DNA of 64,000 nucleotides from Pezicula radicicola (taxonomy: Eukaryota > Ascomycota > Leotiomycetes > Helotiales > Dermateaceae). Positions within the stretch are counted from its first letter, which is position 1, and the number at the start of each line of letters is the position of its first letter. Location of the stretch: contig PDUO01000028.1 in NCBI GenBank assembly GCA_003008705.1, forward strand, positions 627,214-691,213, read 5' to 3'. The translations under genes and the position numbers were made by a program. The notes beneath the pieces are model-generated. The model saw only the letters and a program-made list of their open reading frames with translations. It was not told the DNA's origin and made no database searches. This document shows, piece after piece, positions 34,609 to 46,236 of this stretch.

Positions 34609-37060
34609 GCTGAGAGAAACAACAAGGGTTCAGAATAGGGTCAATAAAGTGCAGCTTCTGCAGAATCTCGAAAGCCACGAGGAAAGCTCATGGCTGGAAG
34701 TAAGCACATAATATATATCGATCGCCATCGGAGCATAACGATGTCACTAAGCATTAGCACAGGGCTTATCGTAGAAGCTAACACGGGAATGGAGGTTGCT
34801 GGCAGCTCCGGCAGATGATCCAGAATTTCGGTCCGGCGTGATAAGTATAACATGTTGAGAACAATTTTATTAGATACTTTGACAGAAGCAGCTGTGTAAT
34901 GTGCAACTGCCAATGGCGGTGCGTTGTTTTGTTATCGCGATATAGCCATGACATGTTGGAGTTAGTAGAGAGAAAAGAGCGTGTTGTTTCGCCGCCTCTT
35001 CATGGCACTTCTTTTGGAATACCCTCTCTGTGCACCCATCCTCAAGTGCTAGCTTAGCACTGTCGGGAGATCGAAGACCAGTGTCTTTTAAGCTTTTGGG
35101 CTCAATTAGCACCTCGGACAGTGTGCACGTAGTGACTATATTCGTCGGAAGTACCGCCAGGCTAAACCCAACGCAGAAGATACTATCGCGACCAGGTTTT
35201 CCCCCTTATCGTCAAATTGTATTTTCCATCCTCCTTACGTTTTCTTTCCCCAGACTTGCCCGCTCATTATTTGTGGTCTTCTCCTCTCTTTACCCGCATT
35301 TGTCCAGAAGTAAAGAGCGGCCAAACACGGTTGGTGTTGAAGATGTTAGTCTCTTGCAGTTCAACTTGCAGACTGCAGTGTAACCAACACAACTATCGCG
35401 AATCAACCACGGGCCCATCCTGTGAAAAGTACCATGGACTCTTCTACAATCCCGATGAACAAACCGGGGGAAGTTTGCTGGCAAAGTTTGTCACCAAGAT
35501 ATACTTTAAAGTACAAGAAGCAAACAATATAAAACGTTAATAATCTAACACCTCGTTCATCCAGACTCGTCCTCGTCACAATTCCATGAGAATGTCATTG
35601 TAACGGTATCTTGTGGCGAAAAGATACATCACTTTTAAGTTGATGTTCTCTGGTTGCGAGGCTGAAGACTTGTTGCACAATCAAGTCATTTGTTTTGTTA
35701 TCAATCAGATCCTTCCGAGACATTGTCCTCAAGATCTAGAGACCTGTTACTCACCACGTTACCTTCTTACACGGCAAGCACGCAAGTATCCTCAAGTTGA
35801 GCTTCAGGCGTAGCTTAGTTTCCTTTCAGTCGATATTGGGCCAGTTCCTGTTATTGTTTTGCGTCTTGCTTCATCTGCACCACGGCGGGTTGCTTCGATT
35901 TCAGACGACTGGGGATGGCAACATTGGCGTCTGGTCGAGCTCTCAATAAAGCATGCCTCCGCAGCGGATCTTGGTCTGTTGGTTGAGCTTGGGTTGCATT
36001 CCCGTCAACAATATAGGATTCCACATCAACTCTCCCAGTACAGGCCATGGAGCATCCTCGGGATTGCCGGTTGTTGTACTGTGTTCAAAGTCACCGGGCC
36101 TCTGCAGGATCTCGCCAGCGCTGCACGACTAGCCTGCATTATCGTTATGGAATATCAGATCTCAGATGAGTATGGAAATATGCAGCAAGTCAGAGGCCAG
36201 TATGCAAGTGCTGGATTTCATGAGCGAAAGAGATGAAATCTCAGTGTTGGCTGGCTACAGTATGATATTTGCTTTTTGTGCAAGGTTGGAAACTCTGAGG
36301 TCCATAGAGTTCGTCAAATCATGCCCATGAATCCGGTTTGAACTTCTCAAGTCAGAATTTGTTTGTTCTATTCATCTACTCATATTTTTATCTACTCATT
36401 CTCATTTCGTCTTTTGGTAGGCACACCTGTCGTAGGAACCAAAACAATCAGCTATTCGGCGTTGGAAATAAACTCGAGCTCCTCAAGTTAAGTTAGTGTG
36501 CAAATGGTCAATAAGTACTAGTTGGAAATGTTGGAGACTGACTTTTGTGTGTTGTAGATAGTTTTGCTTCTTAGTAGAACTTCTCTGAAGACACAATCGA
36601 CACAGCACTTCTAAGGGCATCTAGACCCTCTTTTCCTTTCTGCTCAATTCCCATTCGCAGCAAAATTTTATAACTTAACATTCACCCATCATCCGGTTAT
36701 TTAGGAAGTCACCCCACCTTTGACAACATAACAGAGTTGGATCAAACCTCCAAAATGGTCTTGCAAACCCCGATCGGATTCGTCCGTGAACCTAGTCTGA
36801 CCGCTAGTCAAAAGCTTGTTTTCCAAGGCCGACAAAAAGCCAGTCATGATAAGCATCATCAACATCGTCCAGAAGACTCACAACCTGGCTCACAACGAAG
36901 ATCTGTTACCAAGTTCCCCCGGATTCTGTTGGCTTGCGTTCCCAGGGTGAAAAGAGTGCAAAGTTCCAACGAGTTGGCCTATCTAGGAAAATCTGGCATT
37001 ATCTGCGAAAAGACTAGTATCCCCGAGACAATTGGTAGTGGTTCTTATTGTTATTCGGTC
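34609..37060. other. Intergenic, no gene supported
   Basis: About 2.4 kb of shared upstream region between the divergently transcribed permease and isochorismatase-fold genes. Open frames up to 125 codons (35859-36236) lack a start ATG or homology. A 103-codon in-frame extension upstream of the hydrolase start (from ATG 36754) shows no family similarity and is not included in that gene. Confidence 0.45.
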
Positions 37061-38204
37061 ATGGAGTCTAGTATCGAAGCGAGCCCGTACCGGTGGCCTC
37101 ATGATGGGAGTTTTGACCCGAAGACGACTGCATTGGTGATTATTGACATGCAGATGGATTGTAAGTACCGCTCTTTAGGATACTGTCGAGTCACACTACG
37201 GATTCTTTGCAGTTAGATGTTGCTAGAATTTGAGGTGAAATTTACGCCTCCCACTTTCCATCCTGACGGCCAATGACCGTTTCATGTCAACAATCATTGT
37301 TATGCTCATTCAAGCACCTCCTTTCAAGCAACCACCAAGATAATAACATACTAAAGCTAAATCAACTAACAAACCATACAGTCTGCTCACCAGAAGGATA
37401 CATGGCCTACCAAGGCTACTCCATAACAGCAACCCGCCAAATAATCCCACGTATCCAAACCCTACTCACCAAATTCCGCTCCCACGGTTTCCCAATCTAC
37501 CACACCCGAGAAGGACACCGACCAGATCTCTCAACACTCTCCAGCCGCGAACTACTACGCAGCAAAAACAACGCCTCAGGACTCGGAATCGGAGATAAAG
37601 GTCCCCTAGGTCGCTTATTAATCCGAGGAGAAGCAGGTCATGAGATTATTCCTGAGTTGACTCCGATTGAGGGAGAAAATGTTATTGATAAACCTGGGAG
37701 GAGTGCTTTTCAACATACGGATTTTGGTTTGTTGTTGAGTGTTAGGGGTATTAGGAATTTGGTACTTTGTGGTGTTACTACCGATGTTTGTGTGAGTAGT
37801 ACTATGAGGGAGGCTAATGATAATAACTTGTAAGTTTTCTCTAGTTTATTTTTCCTTTTCCAGCTTTCCGTTTCTTTTGGTTTGCGTGGAAGGGGCGGAA
37901 ATCCTTTTTGAAAAGTGGAGGATTTAAGAGGATATGTAAATCAAGATTCCAAAACCACACTATCCCACCCCATACACCAGTCATCCATTTTACAAACCAA
38001 AACCATACTAAGAACCAAAACAGCGATTGCCTCCTCGTAACCGACGCAACCGCAGCAGCAGAACCAGAGCTCCACCACGGAGCCATCGAAATGGTGAAAA
38101 GCGAAGGTGGAATCTTCGGTGCTGTCTCGACAGCTGATAGTATCTTGGCCGCTCTTGGGGAGAATGAGAAGTCTGTTAGTAATGGGAATGGTGTTGAAGG
38201 TTGA
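37061..38204 (+). CDS. Isochorismatase-fold cysteine hydrolase (ureidoacrylate/biuret amidohydrolase-like)
   Basis: Three exons: 37061-37160, 37382-37829, 38024-38204 (242 residues). ATG 37061 is chosen because homologues start shortly before the PYRWPHDG block. The catalytic triad of the superfamily is present: Asp29 in ALVIIDMQMDF, Lys137 in VIDKPGRSAF and Cys170 in CGVTTDVCVSS. The N-terminal PYRWPHDGSFDPKTTALV and the GLGIGDKGPLGRLL block resemble RutB-type ureidoacrylate amidohydrolases and biuretases, which release ammonia and carbamate or similar products from ureido compounds. A role in pyrimidine or urea-derivative nitrogen salvage is an inference. Introns of 221 and 194 nt are longer than most in this window. 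The C-terminal tail (SVSNGNGVEG) is flexible. Confidence 0.88.
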
Positions 38205-38797
38205 AGGTCATTAATTACATTTAGGAGTTTCATTGATGTTGAGGTAGTAGGACTCAGTAGATGTTTAATTTCTTGATTATGGCTTTCTCTAGAAGTTGAT
38301 TTCTGGGTTTGGTGGTTGTTTATGTGTTTGTGGGAACAGGAGGAGTGGTCTTTTGTGACTTTTGTTTGTTGATTGTTGGCTATTTTGGGGTATTTGTCTT
38401 TTTGCTTGAATGGTTTGTAGAGGAAGGATAGCTACTTTAGCTACTTTAGATATTAAAATACTTTATTATGACTTTCTTCTCTGTCGGATTTTGCTGGGTT
38501 GAAAGGGTAGTGGTATAAAAAGGTGAAAGAAATGTGCTTAAGTTGTTTTTATTATGTTGTCAACTTCTTTTGACTTGCCGACTTGCCTGTATTTGATATT
38601 AACATGGATACTGTCATCACCATAACAGTAACAGGGAGGCAATTGGATATCGGACTGGTGTGGGACCTCAGCCATGCTTAAAGATAGTTAGAACTCATGC
38701 AATATTTTGATTGATTAATTGAGCGAAGAGTGCTTTGAGTCAAAGGGGTGGAGGTACATCAAGGTGGAACGAACATACTTAAGCTGTTTAGGTTTAC
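38205..38797. other. Intergenic, no gene seen
   Basis: 3' flank of the hydrolase gene leading into the left minisatellite array. T/G-rich on the plus strand, nothing recognisable. Confidence 0.45.
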
Positions 38798-39120
38798 GTT
38801 ACTGGGTTATTTTGAGTAACCAAGTTATCTTGAGTGGCCATCTTATTTTAAGTCATCAAGTTATTGTGAGTTAATAACTTTAGGTCGCTTAGATTTTAAG
38901 TTACTAAGTTATTTTGAGTTATTAACTTGTTGTGAGTTACCAACTTGTTCTTAGTTACTAACTTCTGTTAAGTTAATTGAATTTTAAGTTACCAAGTTGT
39001 TCTGAGTAGCCCACTTGTTTTAAGTAACCTACTTGTTATAAGTTACCACGTTATTTTGAGTTACAAAGTTAACTTAAGTTACCTAAATCAAGTGAGTTAC
39101 CCAAATCAAGTGAGTTACTC
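38798..39120 (+). repeat. Left array of 18-bp degenerate minisatellite
   Basis: 323 bp made of about 18 tandem units with consensus GTTACCAAGTTGTTTTGA. The first four bases and the AAGTT core are best kept, and two units are shortened. Unit order is uninterrupted from 38798 to the start of the 39.1 kb promoter. The same repeat family occurs in reverse orientation at 40874-41513 on the other side of the coiled-coil gene. Frequent TGA/TAA triplets at unit ends argue against coding function on this strand. Confidence 0.85.
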
Positions 39121-39388
39121 ACAAGATTAACAGAGCAGAAGATACCAATGTCAGTAGTATGATAATCCGCTATCCGTTATCATCATCCGCAATAGTCTTA
39201 CCGCCATATAAAAAGAAGCCTCGCGGATAATGGCCTGGCAGAAGGTGAATCCGCGAATCTCAGCCTTGCCTGGGGAGTATATATTTTTCGGACACGACTT
39301 CTTCGGACACGATCATCACAGCACCATACATTCTCCGCAACATACGACACGAGCTTTCATTGCCAGCGCCGAGCCACTAGCTTTTAAG

Positions 39389-40761
39389 ATGCAGCATCAT
39401 CTTTATGAGTTGGCCCGCAGATTGGAGCGGATAGCGTCTGATGCACCGCGAGGAATCACAGAGAAGGAGAAGCTGCTGGATCAGTTGTTTGCTATTGTAA
39501 GTTGAGATGTTCATTATCATCATCTGCGCAGAACATGCTGATACCGACGACGTTAAAGACTCTCAATCACTTTTTAAAAAATATCAATGACCATCCGTGC
39601 AACACTATCACCTTCTGCAACCACAGTTGTTTAGCGATGATCAACCATCCAGAATGCCCCGCCGACACCAAAATCAAGGCGCTCATCCTCTGCGCTTGCA
39701 CTGTCGCTACCCTCTCTGAAAGCAAAGACTTCGTCGGTAAAGCTGAGGACCACTTGTTGCAGACGATGCCTGGATTCAAGGTCCCTGTTCATGGCACTCT
39801 GGCTGAACTTGAGCGCGTTATCGTATGCCATCCCTACTCAACAGATCGTCCTTGTTCTACCTGCTAACTATATGACCAGAAGCTAGGCTTTCAACTTCAC
39901 CATCAGCTTCAAAGAGACGGCGTTGAGACACTTGTTGAAGATCATCAGCAGCAATCCGCTACGATCAGCGCAGATGATGATGATGTGCACAAGAACTGCC
40001 GCGCTGAACTTGAGACCAGCAATGTCAAGCTGCAGCATGCGAGATGGAACATAGAAGATCTTGAGGAGCGGTTGAAGAATAGCCAACACGATATCAACAA
40101 CCTGGATACAGAGATCAATGATTATCGGATCATGGTTGATCACCTCTGCTCAGTTTCAAAGCATGATCCGCCATCTAGTCAATCACCGACCAAAATTGTT
40201 CATCAAATCAATAGCTTGGTCTTCAATCTCACTTTCCTTGAGCTGGACATTGTATCATCCGCGATCCGCGAGCGTCAGTGCGAGCTATACAGAAATGCGA
40301 CTAGTGAGTTGCGGAAGATACAGGACAAAGCTGAAGCTGATGATCGTCGACTATCTGCAATCCGGGAGCCCTCTACTGAAAGCATAGACGTTAAACCTGA
40401 GGATATTCCACTCCTAAGTCGCGATTCACCAGTACGTCAGCGCATGCAGAGAACAATTAACGAGACGGATGAAGATGATGACTTCCAAAGCATGTCTGAA
40501 GGAAACCCCTCGCGATCTGCAAGCATCAGCGCAGAACATGACCAACGCCTACCTTCGCGAGTTGATAAGTTCGGCTCCATGGTCGCCATAAAGAAAAATG
40601 GCTGGTTCGCTTCTCGATCGCGAAAGGAGGAAGTTGCGTCACCATTGATGGAGCAATCTGCAGCTGCAGAGGAGATAGAAGAGAATCGGCCTAAGACCCC
40701 TGCCGCTGCTGTTCGCAGGAGATTATCTATGCTGATGGGGAAGATTGGTGGAAAGATGTGA
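39389..40761 (+). CDS. Unknown coiled-coil protein flanked by inverted repeat arrays
   Basis: Three-exon model: 39389-39496, 39532-39822, 39880-40761 (426 residues). Exon 1 encodes MQHHLYELARRLERIASDA, exon 2 a globular part with ALILCACTVATLSESKDF, and exon 3 a coiled coil (ETSNVKLQHARWNIEDLEER and on) with heptad-like leucines over residues about 170-215. A charged, Ser/Asp-rich, probably disordered C-terminal half ends RRRLSMLMGKIGGKM. No enzyme motif, zinc site or membrane segment is seen, and I do not recognise the family. The first intron would be only 35 nt (GTAAGT..GCGCAG), unusually short, so that junction is uncertain, although frame and coding character support it. The gene stands alone between two inverted 18-bp repeat arrays. 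Confidence 0.7.
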
Positions 40762-40873
40762 GCAGATAGTAGCAGATGATATACTGTGGTAGAGCTGGAT
40801 CTTGGGGTTTCAAATGATGATGACAGCCCGGCCTCGTATTATAGATGCTACAGCAATGAAGGAGAATACCTCA

Positions 40874-41513
40874 GCGACTCAAAGTAACTTAGTGACTCAA
40901 ATCAACTTAACGACTGAAAACAACTTGGCGACCCAAAACAACTGGGCGACTCAAAATTCTGAGCGGTTCACTGTAAGATAAATTAATTCGGCTGTTAAAA
41001 TGTAAGCAACTGGGATTAACTCAGCGACCCAAATAGCCCAGGCGACTCAATCAAGCCCAATGACCCAAATCAACTCAGTTACCTGAATCAACTTAGCGAC
41101 TGAAATCTGAACAAGGCAAGTTAATGCAATTATTGAAATGTGAGCGACTAAGATCAAGTCAGCGACTTAAAGCAACTTAGTGGCTCAAAATTTGAGTGAC
41201 TTACCGTGACTTGGCAACTCAACTCTGAACAAGTTCAAGTCTTCACATGTGACCGACTCACACCAACTCAGCAACTTAAGATCTAAGCAGCCCACTCCAA
41301 CTTGAGGAATCAATTATGAACAAGGCAAACTACCTATTCCAACTCTTAGAATGTAAGTAACCCAGTGACTAATATCAACTCAGTGGCTCAGAATCCAACA
41401 ACTCTGACTACCTTCACAACCAAAGTCAAATAAGTATCTAAAAATAGCTCAGCTGAGATCAACCCAGCGACTCAAATTATGAATGACCTAGACTAACTTG
41501 GTGACCCAAAGCT
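40874..41513 (+). repeat. Right array of the 18-bp minisatellite, inverted
   Basis: About 640 bp of degenerate 18-bp units, consensus GCGACTCAAATCAACTTA, clearest over 40874-41220 and increasingly diverged to 41513. Its reverse complement contains GAGTCGCTAAGTTGATTT, matching the left array unit GAGTTACCAAGTTGTTTT, so the two arrays are inverted relative to each other. A longer interrupting motif (GAACAAGGCAA.., then GAAATGTGAGC or similar) recurs near 41112, 41322 and in diverged form near 40978, which suggests a higher-order repeat. A 7-bp inverted repeat ATACGTC..GACGTAT (about 41518-41547) closes the right side. Confidence 0.8.
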
Positions 41514-42339
41514 TAATATACGTCAGAACCAACTCAGCTGGACGTATATTGAGAGGAAACTACTGAAAGCGGGAATGTAGTCATCTTAAACTGGATAAGA
41601 AAGCAACATAACAGAGATACGGAGTCCTGACCGTATCAGCAGCGCTAAAATGCATGTGATGATGAGGAACTGACTGCCTGCTTTATTGAGTCGTGATTCT
41701 TCGTCCACAATGTTTCGCCTGTACCACGGTGAGTATCACAACTCCAAAATGATATCAGATTTTTCATATCCGCAAACCAACACTTCTCTGGTGCAATTTT
41801 TAATATAATGGATTGTCGTTGAGTTTTTCCGCAAACGCTCGACCTCGCCGTCTCGGGTTGACACGAGAATTGTGGGGAACGCGCTAGCAAGCCTACGGTT
41901 GTCGCGACTACGAAGAGACCGGGGTTCGTCAGGAGAAGCAAAGGACTCTCCAGAAACAAGACAACATCACCATCCCGCCGGCAACAACAACGACGACGAC
42001 CAACGCCCTTCGAGGCAGGACACCGACGACGACGACCCCCGGAGTACGACGAGACTACTAACATTCCTCATGAACAGGGTTTAACATCACCCTTACGACC
42101 AAGTAAACAATACTGGACCCCACTACGGACGATACCAGCGACACGACGACTATCACGGCCTTTCTGACGCAAATCAACTCGGGCGTTCTCAACGTAATAC
42201 CGCATTTCCCATGTCCACCATTTGAACCCAAACTGAGCAGGCGACCAGCACCTCCAGGTCAACATCTCGAGAAAATAACTTACACCGTAACGGTTTGCGC
42301 ATAAACCCCAAACGGGACATTTGAACAACATTGGTTGTC
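41514..42339. other. Intergenic, upstream region of nudE
   Basis: Promoter and leader of the nudE gene. CGA/GAC-rich stretch at 41930-42060 (cgacgacgacc type). No gene that I can support on either strand. Confidence 0.45.
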
Positions 42340-44244
42340 ATGGATGAACCACCATCTTCTCCACCCCAGGATATCGCTGACTCGCCCGAGAAAGCGCTTG
42401 CATACTACAAAGCCCAATATGAACAGCTGGAAAGCGAGTTAGCCGAATTTCAAGAGTCGAGTAAAGAGCTCGAGGCTGAATTAGAGAAGGATGTTGAGCA
42501 GGCGGAGCAGAGGGAGCGCAAACTGAAGGAGAAGGCAGAAAGCTTGGAGTTTGAGGTGGATGAGTGGAAGGTATGCCAGACACCCTGTCTTTGACTGCGC
42601 CTCGGATTCTTGTGACGTTGCTGATCTTTTCGTTTCTAGAGTAAATACAAACAAGCCAAGGTCGAAGCCAACGCAGCGCAAAACACACTGCAGAAGGAGA
42701 TCACCACACTTCGAGACGAGAACCGGACTTTTATGCTCCAGCTGCGCGATATCGAGGTTCAGAATGATGACTTTGAAAGACAGGCGCGCAATACCTCGTC
42801 GTCCCTCGAGGATATGGAGTCAAAACTCAATGTGGCAATCGAGAGGAATGTGATGATGGAGGAGGACATAAAGGTCGGTGAGCAAGAAAGAGAGGCACTG
42901 CGAATTGAAACGCAGCGACTTCGAGAGGAACTGTCCGATCTGAAGATCGAGGCAGAAATTATGCAAGACAAACTCCGAAAACGACAACTCCAACCTCTCG
43001 AGACTGACATCACAGCACCCAACACTCCATCTATGGATTCTCCATCTTCTGTTGCTTCTTCGCCAATGATCACTACTCCCCCAGATACCAAGTCCGTCTC
43101 AACGAGCGACACCGTCTCCGAGACGCCCACCCCACCTTCCCCTCCAATGTCCGAAGCATCTGTGACCACAAAGGGATCTTTGCTAAAGACACCGATGAAC
43201 CCTCCAAGCAAACTGAAGATGCCTTCCGGCGATTCGAGCACAACACCCAAGCCTTCAAGAAGAAATCCTACACCCAGCTTCCGAAGCTCCCAAGGACCTT
43301 CTGTCCCTGTCCGAACTACAGCCGCCTCGCGTGGCCGAAACGCGACACCATCCGTTATACGGAATGCCAAAGCAAAAGCGCCTGCTACAAGAGGCCTACC
43401 CAATTCTAATTCCCTTACACACATTCGGACACTTACCGCACAAATGCAACGGCTCGAGCAACGAGTTCACTCGGCGAGATCCAAGTTGCCAGCACCTATT
43501 AACACACCTCCACGCGCATCTCCTCGCAGTTCATCATCTATGGCTGGGACTTTCATGCCACCTAGCGTCACAATACGAAGCAGGAAGAGAACTGCTGGAA
43601 GCACAGCAAGCTCGGCATCTTTCGCTGGAGATGGAGACGAAACACCAGCATCATCCAAGCACGTTCCCAGACTATCTACGTCCGGGATCAGCAGGTTGTC
43701 TTTTGGGCCTCTACCTACACGGGATGGAGATAGCAGGCCTAGTAGCCGCGCAAGTACTACAAGCTATACCCGCCCTGACAGACCATTGAGCCGCACAGCG
43801 ACTGATCGACCTGCAAGTCGAACGTCAATGTCAGGTGCAAGGACACCACTCGGGCACTACTCGCAGTCGTCAATCGCTGAATCCCGCCGACCACGATCGA
43901 GCATTGGCGGTAATTTTAGCGCCTCGCATGGACACGGGCACTCTCACAGCGTCTCTAATATCGGAGACATGGGAGACGTCGATGATAGAGACACGGCTTT
44001 AGCAACTCCAAGTCGCAGAAGCACATTTAGCAAACATGATTTGGATGGCGTTGGGAGCGCCATACCAGTACCTGCCAGTTCTAGTGGTTCTGGTATTCCA
44101 AGACGCAAGAGTGGTGGTCCGGTGTCCAGTCAGCCGAGGAGGTCGACCAGCGGAGCCGGTCTGCGCGACGTACTGGAGACGGAGGAAGGCATGCAGGCCA
44201 CTGGGAGACCGAGAAAGCTTACCGATGTGGGCGAGACGTACTGA
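42340..44244 (+). CDS. nudE: NudE, dynein regulator (nuclear distribution protein)
   Basis: Two exons: 42340-42570 and 42640-44244 (611 residues). The ATG at 42340 ([10 protein letters not shown]) is the first in frame. Residues about 18-200 form a long coiled coil with the NudE/NDE1/NDEL1 signature order: [78 protein letters not shown] 400-residue Ser/Pro/Thr-rich tail with many SP/TP sites follows, as in other filamentous fungi. Family knowledge: NudE (ro-11 in Neurospora) binds Lis1/NudF and dynein intermediate chain and supports nuclear migration and retrograde transport. The 69-nt intron lies inside the coiled coil at the WK/SKY junction. The intact frame suggests a functional gene. Confidence 0.95.
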
Positions 44245-46236
44245 GTGTTAAGAACAGGATTCAATTGTATGATTGTATGACGAACGGGACGGCTCTTTTG
44301 TTTGTTACTTATATTCAGCGTGCATGGACAAGGTCGCTTTGGCGCAGAAGGGAGATATCCATTGGGAGGATTATTATTCATTGATATAATTGCTATGGAT
44401 ACATAATAGTCGCAATGACAGCTCTTTGACAATGGCTTCCATTTTTGGCTTACAGGTTATGCGGTGGATGTGAGGGTGATGAGGCAGGTGGACTTGATTC
44501 GGACCCTATGGAACCCTCGTGACTCCTGTGCAGCTTCGGTCTATAGTATCCATTAATATTCAAGCAGCTCAAAATTCACCGAACTCTACGTTATCAATAC
44601 TTGCAGGTTCGGAGTCTGGGAGGAGTGATACCGCATCACCTCAGCTTACCACCCGACACCTTACTGTACCGGGCTAAGTGAGTCCGTATGCGAGTGATTG
44701 GAAAAGGGAGGTGGATAGGTCGTGCACTCCTTCGGACAGTTCGCAGAGCGCCAATGGAAGAGCACTTAAATATCCGTGGGGATTATTCGTCTTCAGCTAC
44801 GGAACCCGTACAAAGCAGGTTTCGGCCTTTTTTGTTCATAGGATTAAGATTGAGAGAGAAAATAGTCATGTCAAGTAAGGACAAGTAAGGAAAGCTGGTG
44901 AGTACAGTGAGGTAAAGTAAAGTAAGATAAGACTTACCATGCACCACGTGACCGTAGTCAGTGTTGTCAGTGGTGTAGTCAGGAACCACCCGACGGGAAT
45001 GGAAAAATAGATTTCGGTCTCCGGAAAAAGGGGTGCGATGACCCCAGCTAGTCGAGACCCTTATTAGTTGGTGTCAACAAACTTAATTGAGACCCTCACT
45101 GGGTGGAAAGGGCAAGAAAATCAATGAAGGGAGGAGAAATTGAATTTGGGTCGGTGAGGTTAAAGAATGTGCTGTCCTGGATCCTGCTCGGACTTGTGGA
45201 ACAAAGGGTCGATGATGGGCGTCGGCTCCCAAGGTTCTTGGAAAGCCACAGGAAGAAAGTTGTACCCCAGAGCCGGAATGTTGGGGATGCGATGGGATGG
45301 ATGGATGATGTTTCTTGAGGCTTGAGGCTTGAGGTGAGGCGCCCAGCATCCAGGATCTTTTGGCGGCTGCAGGCAACAAACGTCAGAGCTGTCCCGCGCC
45401 GCCCATGCAGAAAAGATATCGGCTCCAGAGACTCAACAATGCGTCGGGTCAAAGGTAAAAAGGCTCTTTGCCAACGTGGGAATGCCACCTTCAATCCGTG
45501 TGTTAGTCCGGCGACATGCACGAATTATGTATGTAGGCCGCGCGCTGAGAAAAGCTGACTTTCTGTGACCTTTCGCAGTTCAGCAAAGGCAGTCAGTTCA
45601 GTTCAGCAAGTGAGGGAGGGTGGATCGTCATGCAGGGCCAACCCACCCATACCGCCCAGTCCTTGCCTGATGGGGATAGCCAAGCGATCCCAACGAGGAA
45701 GTGGTGGGCGAGAGATTTGGCGTTGAATCTCGCAAAGAGCGCAAGAGCCATTGAGTAGTCAGCTTGAGCACCGTACTTTTAGTCTCGAGCTTCAAATTCG
45801 TAAAGGGCTTTGACTTCCTCTTTTTTCTTCAGACAACACCTCACCTCACCTCACCATCTGTTGCACTTTCTCCCTTCCCCTTGACCATACCACCCCTCGT
45901 AATACGCACCGTCGTCTGTACTACTACTACTACTACCTGACCACACACACTCTCACGACTACGACTTCCTTCTCCTGTTCCAGCGTATACCCCGAGCCTT
46001 ACATATTCCGCCGTGCGCCATTCTGCTTCCTCGGGGATCAAACTGCTAGGGCAAGTTTGCAGGGTCATTGGATCTTACTTTATTCCGCCCTTTACGTACA
46101 ACTTAAGAGTACTACCACTACTAATACATCCACGCCCTCCTCGAAGCTCCTCTTTCCTAATTTCCGTGACTTCACTTCTATTGCGCTGGCGACGACACTT
46201 TTCCAGCTCGTCGGCAACGAGCAGTAGATCTCCAAG
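44245..46236. other. Intergenic and promoter/leader of acetyl-CoA carboxylase gene
   Basis: About 2 kb. Near the downstream gene it is pyrimidine-rich with repeated CCTCA units (45838-45856) and a CTA run (45918-45937), as expected of a strongly expressed fungal gene's promoter and long leader. Direct short repeats AAGTAAGGA near 44876-44892. No gene that I can support. Confidence 0.5.

Noticed and set aside
35859..36236. 125-codon plus-strand frame
   Set aside because: Opens at a TTG codon with no upstream ATG in frame and no recognisable motif.
36737..37060. N-terminal extension of the isochorismatase-fold hydrolase
   Set aside because: The frame is open but shows no family similarity; homologues of this fold start near the PYRWPHDG block, so ATG 37061 was preferred.
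38798..41513. CRISPR-like arrays
   Set aside because: The units are contiguous 18-bp tandem repeats without spacers, in a eukaryotic genome.
42759..43424. 221-codon minus-strand frame
   Set aside because: Shadow of the Ser/Pro-rich part of nudE, with no independent similarity or start context.
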